A stretch of 64,000 nucleotides of DNA from NCBI GenBank assembly GCA_026874595.1, contig CM049313.1, forward strand, positions 52,257,659 to 52,321,658, written 5' to 3'. Within the stretch, counting starts at the first letter, position 1, and every line of letters begins with the position of its first letter. The notes under the pieces are model-generated. The model searched no databases and was not told where the DNA came from. It was given only the letters and a program-made list of their open reading frames with translations. The position numbers and the translations under genes are program-made. Origin of the DNA: Sipunculus nudus (lineage: Eukaryota > Annelida > Sipuncula > Golfingiida > Sipunculidae). Shown here one piece after another: positions 62,615 to 64,000 of the stretch.

Positions 62615-63869
62615 ATGTTACAGTAAACGTGTGAAATCAGTAAATACAAGTATTCCTAAACCTTTCAGTAAATACACGAATTTCCTAACTCACTTAGGAA
62701 CTTCACGTATTTACTGAAAATTCTAGAAAATACGTGTATTTCCTCAAATTCTTGACCAGGAATTCCATGTATTAACTGGTATAAAAAGAACAGACAAAGC
62801 AACAACAGTATGTATTCACTGCATTTTTATTCGCTTTAAATCATTAGAATTCCGGCCACCAGGACCCCACAATATGTTTTTTCATCAGTGTTAATATATG
62901 CTGAACATATATGTTGGACTATCGTGGCCTTATTTTCATGATCAGTAAAACTATGCTGAGCACAAGAAGTCATTACTTTATTGTATATGTATCATCATCA
63001 ATATACCTCTATAAATTGAATATCTTTCATTATGCATTTTCAGTTATCATCATGGTAAATATAACGATGCTGAGCACTATTTGTCAATACTGTATATGTA
63101 TCATCAATATACCTCTACAAAGAATTGAAGATCTGTTATTATGCATTTGCATTTATCATCATGATCAATTAACTATACTGAGCACTAGTTGTCCTTACCT
63201 TACTGTCTATGTATCATCAATATATCTTTATAGATTAAATATGTTATTATGCATTTGAATTATTATCAGAACAGTGAGGGAGACGTATAGTATCATTAAT
63301 GTCCTTGACTCTGAGAATAATTTCTCATCAATTACTACAATTAAGGCTGGTATGCATCTGGAATTACACAACTATTTGGCTTTAAAGCACATGCAGCGAT
63401 TTTTCTGACACTCGCTTTATTATGTCAAAGGTTTCCTTTATGGTAGCAAAGTATATGGGGGTAAGAGTGTTCTAAAAAACTGGTGACCACCGCAAAATTA
63501 CCTTTATATTTATAGTGAAATCACCTAAATGGATACCACCCAGATGGATGGGATCATCGGTTTGGATCAGTGGTCTGTATCCAAACTTCCCCGAAACCCT
63601 TCCAGCAAATCCTGGTAATTAAGCATCAGTACAGTCACCAAATAAGAAACCCCTCCGTTGCCCACAACATAATGAAGTAAGCATTACAGTAACCTAATTA
63701 TAGACTCCTCATACCTCTCTGAAACCCCTAAATCTTGGTAGAAATGACCCTCACGTATTTCCTAGAATTTTCGGTAAATACGTGAGGTTCCTGAGTGAAT
63801 TAGGAAATCCGTGTATTTACTGAAAGGTTTAGGAAATACGTGTATTTACTGATTTCACATATTTACTGT

Positions 63870-63874
<5 letters not shown>
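62615..63874. mobile_element. non-autonomous element with about 127-base terminal inverted repeats
   Basis: Left end 62,615-62,741 begins ATGTTACAGTAAACGTGTGA. The reverse complement of the right end (63,748-63,874) begins ATGTTACAGTAAATATGTGA. Both continue AATCAGTAAATACA(A/C)G, CCTAAACCTTTCAGTAAATA, CACG(A/G)ATTTCCTAA, TCAC(T/ )-AGGAAC-TCACGTATTTA and GAAAATTCTAG-AAATACGTG. Each arm also contains internal repeats of (C)AGTAAATACACG-ATTTCCTAA. Both tips touch a (TA)n tract, compatible with a TA target as for Tc1/mariner-type transposons. The middle has no transposase, so the element would be mobilised in trans. Length about 1.26 kb. Confidence 0.9.
62905..63260 (+). repeat. three tandem units of about 115-120 bases inside the element
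   Basis: Each unit has AT-CTGAGCAC, TGTATATGTATCATC(ATC)A-ATATACCTCTA, and TTATGCATTT-CA-TTATCATCATG. The 115-codon plus frame here is open only because the unit length keeps phase; its product is itself a repeat (TMLST...YVSS.IYLY). Confidence 0.9.

Positions 63875-63914
<40 letters not shown>
63875..63914. repeat. (TA)n tract between two element ends
   Basis: TA run shared by the right tip of the inverted-repeat element and the minus-strand terminus below. Confidence 0.95.
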
Positions 63915-63916
<2 letters not shown>

Positions 63917-63992
63917 CTCTTAAGAAAAACAACACTGTTAATTCACAACAGTCTGTTTCAAGGGATGCGACCCGACCATCAGGTGAATGTGG
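63915..63992 (-). ncRNA. decayed hammerhead-like terminus of a Penelope-like element
   Basis: Minus strand: ATTCAC (63,988-63,983) then CTGATGG (63,982-63,976), a GGG/CCC stem with a TCGCAT loop, GAAA (63,959-63,956), a small hairpin ACAGACTGT, U (63,947), and GTGAAT (63,946-63,941), which pairs perfectly with ATTCAC. The layout is that of a type I hammerhead, but A9 of CTGATGA is G and stem II has mismatches, so it is probably inactive. It shares TGAATTAA(A)CAGT and the run into GTTATA(TA)n with the ribozyme end at 47.94 kb, supporting common origin. The rest of the element lies beyond the right edge. Confidence 0.65.
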
Positions 63993-64000
63993 TTATATAT

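Noticed and set aside
62911-63258. 115-codon plus frame
   Set aside because: It is the translation of a three-unit tandem repeat inside the inverted-repeat element.

Overview
This window looks like non-genic nuclear DNA from an invertebrate animal. It is AT-rich, has no long open reading frame, no operon structure and no rRNA or tRNA gene that I can see, and it is full of long (TA)n tracts and decayed retroelements. The mix of element types (DIRS-like, L1/Tx1-like, two Penelope-like relics, one with a hammerhead ribozyme, a MITE, a tRNA-type SINE) fits a lophotrochozoan such as a bivalve mollusc. That assignment is inference from repeat style, not from a marker gene.

Layout. 1-10.2 kb: AT-rich spacer, an AGTACT-rich patch, a C-rich minisatellite, a DIRS-like relic (5.5-6.6 kb, RNase H into recombinase) and an L1/Tx1-like endonuclease relic (8.7-9.7 kb). 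10.25-42.2 kb: the main structure. By eye I recover an old tandem array of about 8.7-kb units in four incomplete copies. Blocks are called A-F in the order of the fullest copy (33.5-42.2 kb). Copy 1 keeps only the E/F end (10.25-12.1 kb), copy 2 keeps A-B-C-E (15.9-23.4 kb), copy 3 keeps B-C-D (27.1-30.9 kb), copy 4 keeps A-F. No reading frame is shared between the copies. The best protein-coding candidate of the window, a 119-codon exon-like ORF on the minus strand at 13.6-13.9 kb, lies between copies 1 and 2.

42.2-64 kb: a tandem 'AAGATGGCGGC' repeat with a third inverted copy, a MITE with clear inverted ends (44.6-44.95 kb), a Penelope-like 3' fragment coding a GIY-YIG endonuclease and ending in a hammerhead-type ribozyme next to a (TA)n tract (47.8-49.0 kb), several short tandem repeats (52-56.7 kb), a second Penelope-type relic that has lost its catalytic palm (60.4-61.7 kb), a 1.26-kb element with about 127-bp inverted ends between two (TA)n tracts (62.6-63.9 kb), and a second, decayed hammerhead-like terminus at the right edge.

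No genes act together here. The transferable content is the repeat history: retroelement termini docked at (TA)n tracts, a multi-copy segmental duplication, and a self-cleaving RNA motif. All homology statements were made by reading and aligning by eye, so block edges are good to a few tens of bases at best.
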